Assembly: GCA_017645485.1 (NCBI GenBank)
Contig: JAGCOI010000199.1
Span: forward strand, 1-6,005
Source: Alphaproteobacteria bacterium
Lineage (GTDB): Bacteria > Pseudomonadota > Alphaproteobacteria > RF32 > CAG-239
Direction: 5' to 3'
DNA: 6,005 nt
The notes beneath the pieces are model-generated. The model searched no databases and was not told where the DNA came from. It saw only the letters and a program-made list of their open reading frames with translations. Of the stretch, positions 4,803 to 6,005 are shown one piece after another. Each line of letters begins with the position of its first letter. Position 1 is the stretch's first letter. The position numbers and the translations under genes are program-made.

Positions 4803-5945
4803 GCGGGGCATTCTGAGACGCATGTTTTTGCCCTTATCAAGGCCACTTTTTTTTGCAACAATCACAACATCACCTTCTTTGATTAAATCTGAAATAATTT
4901 CGGTGTTGTTATCATCGGATATGCCTTCGGTAATGTTGATACGTTCGGGTTTGCCTTTAACCATCTTCCAAATACCTTTATCCTGATAGCGGGTGTGATC
5001 ATCCATATAAACACGAAGAGCAGAGTTTGGAATTAAAAGTGCATTTTGTTTTTCGGCGGTAATAATTTCGACATTTGCCGTCATGCCGGGTTTTAATTTT
5101 AATTCGGAATTATCAATGCCGATAATCACACTGTATGTGACCACATTGGAGGTTGTAATGGCTTCGTTTCGAACCTGTTTGACAGTGCCGACAAAAGTAT
5201 CATTCGGAAAACTGTCAACGTTAAAAAGTACTTTTTGCCCGACCTGTACTTTGGCGATATCCGCTTCAACAACAGATGCTTCGATTTCCATTTTGGTTAA
5301 ATCTTCGGCAACCGAAAATAATTCCGGTGTGGAAAAACTGGCGGCAACCGTTTGACCGACTTCGACGGATTTTGAAATGACGATACCGTCAACAGGAGAG
5401 GTGATTTTTGTGTATTTAAGCTCCGTTTCGGCTGATTTTAAGGAGGCCTCGGCCTGTTTGACCTGTGCTTTTTGAAGAACGAGTTGCGCAACGGCATTGT
5501 CGTAATTTCGTTGAGCCGATTCGAGTTCTTTATCGGTTGAATATTTTGAATCTTTAAGTTTTTGAATGCGGTCTAATGTTTTTTTGTAATAAATGATATC
5601 ATTTTCCTGAACTTGAACCTGTGCTTTGGCAATTTCCAATGCGGCCTCGCGTTGAGCAACACTGGCTTCAAAAACATCAGGGTCAATTAAAGCCAATAAT
5701 TCGTCTTTTTTTACTTCAGAGTTGTAATCAACATAAATTTCTTTAACCGTGCCGGAAACTTGTGTGCCGATGGTAACGGTAGACAGAGGATTGATAATAC
5801 CTGATGCGGTCACCATTTGTTTAATATGGCCTTTTTGGATGTTGGCCGTTACAAATTCTTCTTTTGCATCTTTTTTCTTAAAAGCGTATATGCAAACAAT
5901 TAAGACTATAAAGGCAAGCACAATCCATTTCGTATATTTTTTCAT
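4800..5945 (-). CDS. MacA-type periplasmic adaptor (HlyD/RND membrane fusion protein family)
   Basis: This 381-residue protein has the layout of a MacA-like membrane fusion protein. A lysine-flanked N-terminal membrane anchor (about 7-22) has no lipobox. The first lipoyl half (about 57-90, TIGTQVSGTVKEIYV) is followed by a long coiled-coil hairpin rich in Ala, Gln, Lys and Glu (about 91-178), then the second lipoyl half (ITSPVDGIVISKSVEVGQTV, 181-200). A beta-barrel follows (about 215-295, ending LKPGMTANVEI), then a membrane-proximal domain (about 300-381). Such adaptors form a hexameric funnel bridging a MacB-type transporter to a TolC-type outer-membrane channel. It is the first gene of the three-gene operon, 11 bp ahead of the ATPase. 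The ATG at 5945 gives the expected anchor, but only a weak ribosome binding site (GAAAGA) is seen. No channel gene is in the window. Confidence 0.92.
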   Translation of the reverse strand: MKKYTKWIVLAFIVLIVCIYAFKKKDAKEEFVTANIQKGHIKQMVTASGIINPLSTVTIGTQVSGTVKEIYVDYNSEVKKDELLALIDPDVFEASVAQREAALEIAKAQVQVQENDIIYYKKTLDRIQKLKDSKYSTDKELESAQRNYDNAVAQLVLQKAQVKQAEASLKSAETELKYTKITSPVDGIVISKSVEVGQTVAASFSTPELFSVAEDLTKMEIEASVVEADIAKVQVGQKVLFNVDSFPNDTFVGTVKQVRNEAITTSNVVTYSVIIGIDNSELKLKPGMTANVEIITAEKQNALLIPNSALRVYMDDHTRYQDKGIWKMVKGKPERINITEGISDDNNTEIISDLIKEGDVVIVAKKSGLDKGKNMRLRMPR

Positions 5946-6005
5946 ATCAGGTCTTTCAAAACAATTTTAACACAAAACATATAAACGAAGATAATATAAA
6001 AAAGG
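5946..6005 (-). promoter_or_regulatory. upstream region of the efflux operon (incomplete)
   Basis: These 60 bases before the adaptor start are very AT-rich and hold no gene. On the minus strand TATATT- and TATTAT-like sequences near 5990-5998 could be a -10 box whose -35 would lie at or beyond the window edge. No operator-like inverted repeat is visible. A promoter is likely but cannot be placed. Confidence 0.3.

Noticed and set aside
5083..5355. 90-codon plus-strand frame inside the adaptor gene
   Set aside because: It is antisense to a clear adaptor beta-barrel and has no ribosome binding site or recognisable product. The same holds for the other antisense frames within the pump genes.
1..6005. 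Mobile elements, CRISPR arrays, tRNA or rRNA genes
   Set aside because: I found no transposase or integrase reading frame, no repeat-spacer pattern, no terminal inverted repeats and no cloverleaf-like segment in the window.

Overview
The window looks like a chromosomal segment of a low-GC (roughly 40 %) Gram-negative bacterium, most likely an alphaproteobacterium. The closest-looking marker is RpoA, whose N-terminus [10 protein letters not shown] followed by KP is typical of alphaproteobacterial alpha subunits. S11 and S13 also read as proteobacterial, and the outer-membrane and periplasmic proteins (a PqiC-type lipoprotein, a MacA adaptor) imply a double-membrane cell. Genus or species cannot be fixed from the sequence alone.

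Layout, left to right. (1) 1-369, plus strand: the 3' end of a PqiC/YmbA-type ABC-transport auxiliary lipoprotein gene whose start lies outside the window. (2) 370-566: a 197-bp spacer holding phased A-tracts and a consensus sigma70-type promoter (TTGACA, 16 bp, TATAAT), then a leader of about 60 nt. (3) 567-2430, plus strand: rpsM (S13), rpsK (S11) and rpoA (RNA polymerase alpha), the core of the alpha operon, with a terminator-like hairpin between rpsK and rpoA. rplQ (L17), which normally follows rpoA, is not there. A symmetrical bidirectional terminator follows rpoA instead. (4) 2475-2759, minus strand: a small three-helix membrane protein of unknown function with its own promoter. (5) 2873-5945, minus strand: a tightly packed operon transcribed macA-like adaptor, then MacB-type ATPase, then MacB-type permease. 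It encodes a tripartite efflux/secretion pump in which MacB is split into two proteins. 5946-6005 is the start of the upstream region of that operon.

How the genes work together. S13 and S11 are 30S head/platform proteins and alpha is the assembly scaffold of RNA polymerase, so the plus-strand operon couples ribosome and polymerase supply. The alpha C-terminal domain keeps the residues that contact UP-element DNA, and the A-tract array lies just where such an element would be, so feedback on the operon's own promoter is possible. In the minus-strand operon the ATPase and permease would form the inner-membrane motor, and the adaptor would link it to an outer-membrane TolC-type channel, which is not encoded in the window.

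I do not see an undescribed defence, mobile or RNA-based system here. The points of most interest are the broken-up ribosomal operon (no secY/adk upstream, no rplQ downstream), the hairpin inside it, the phased A-tract promoter, and the small membrane-protein gene.
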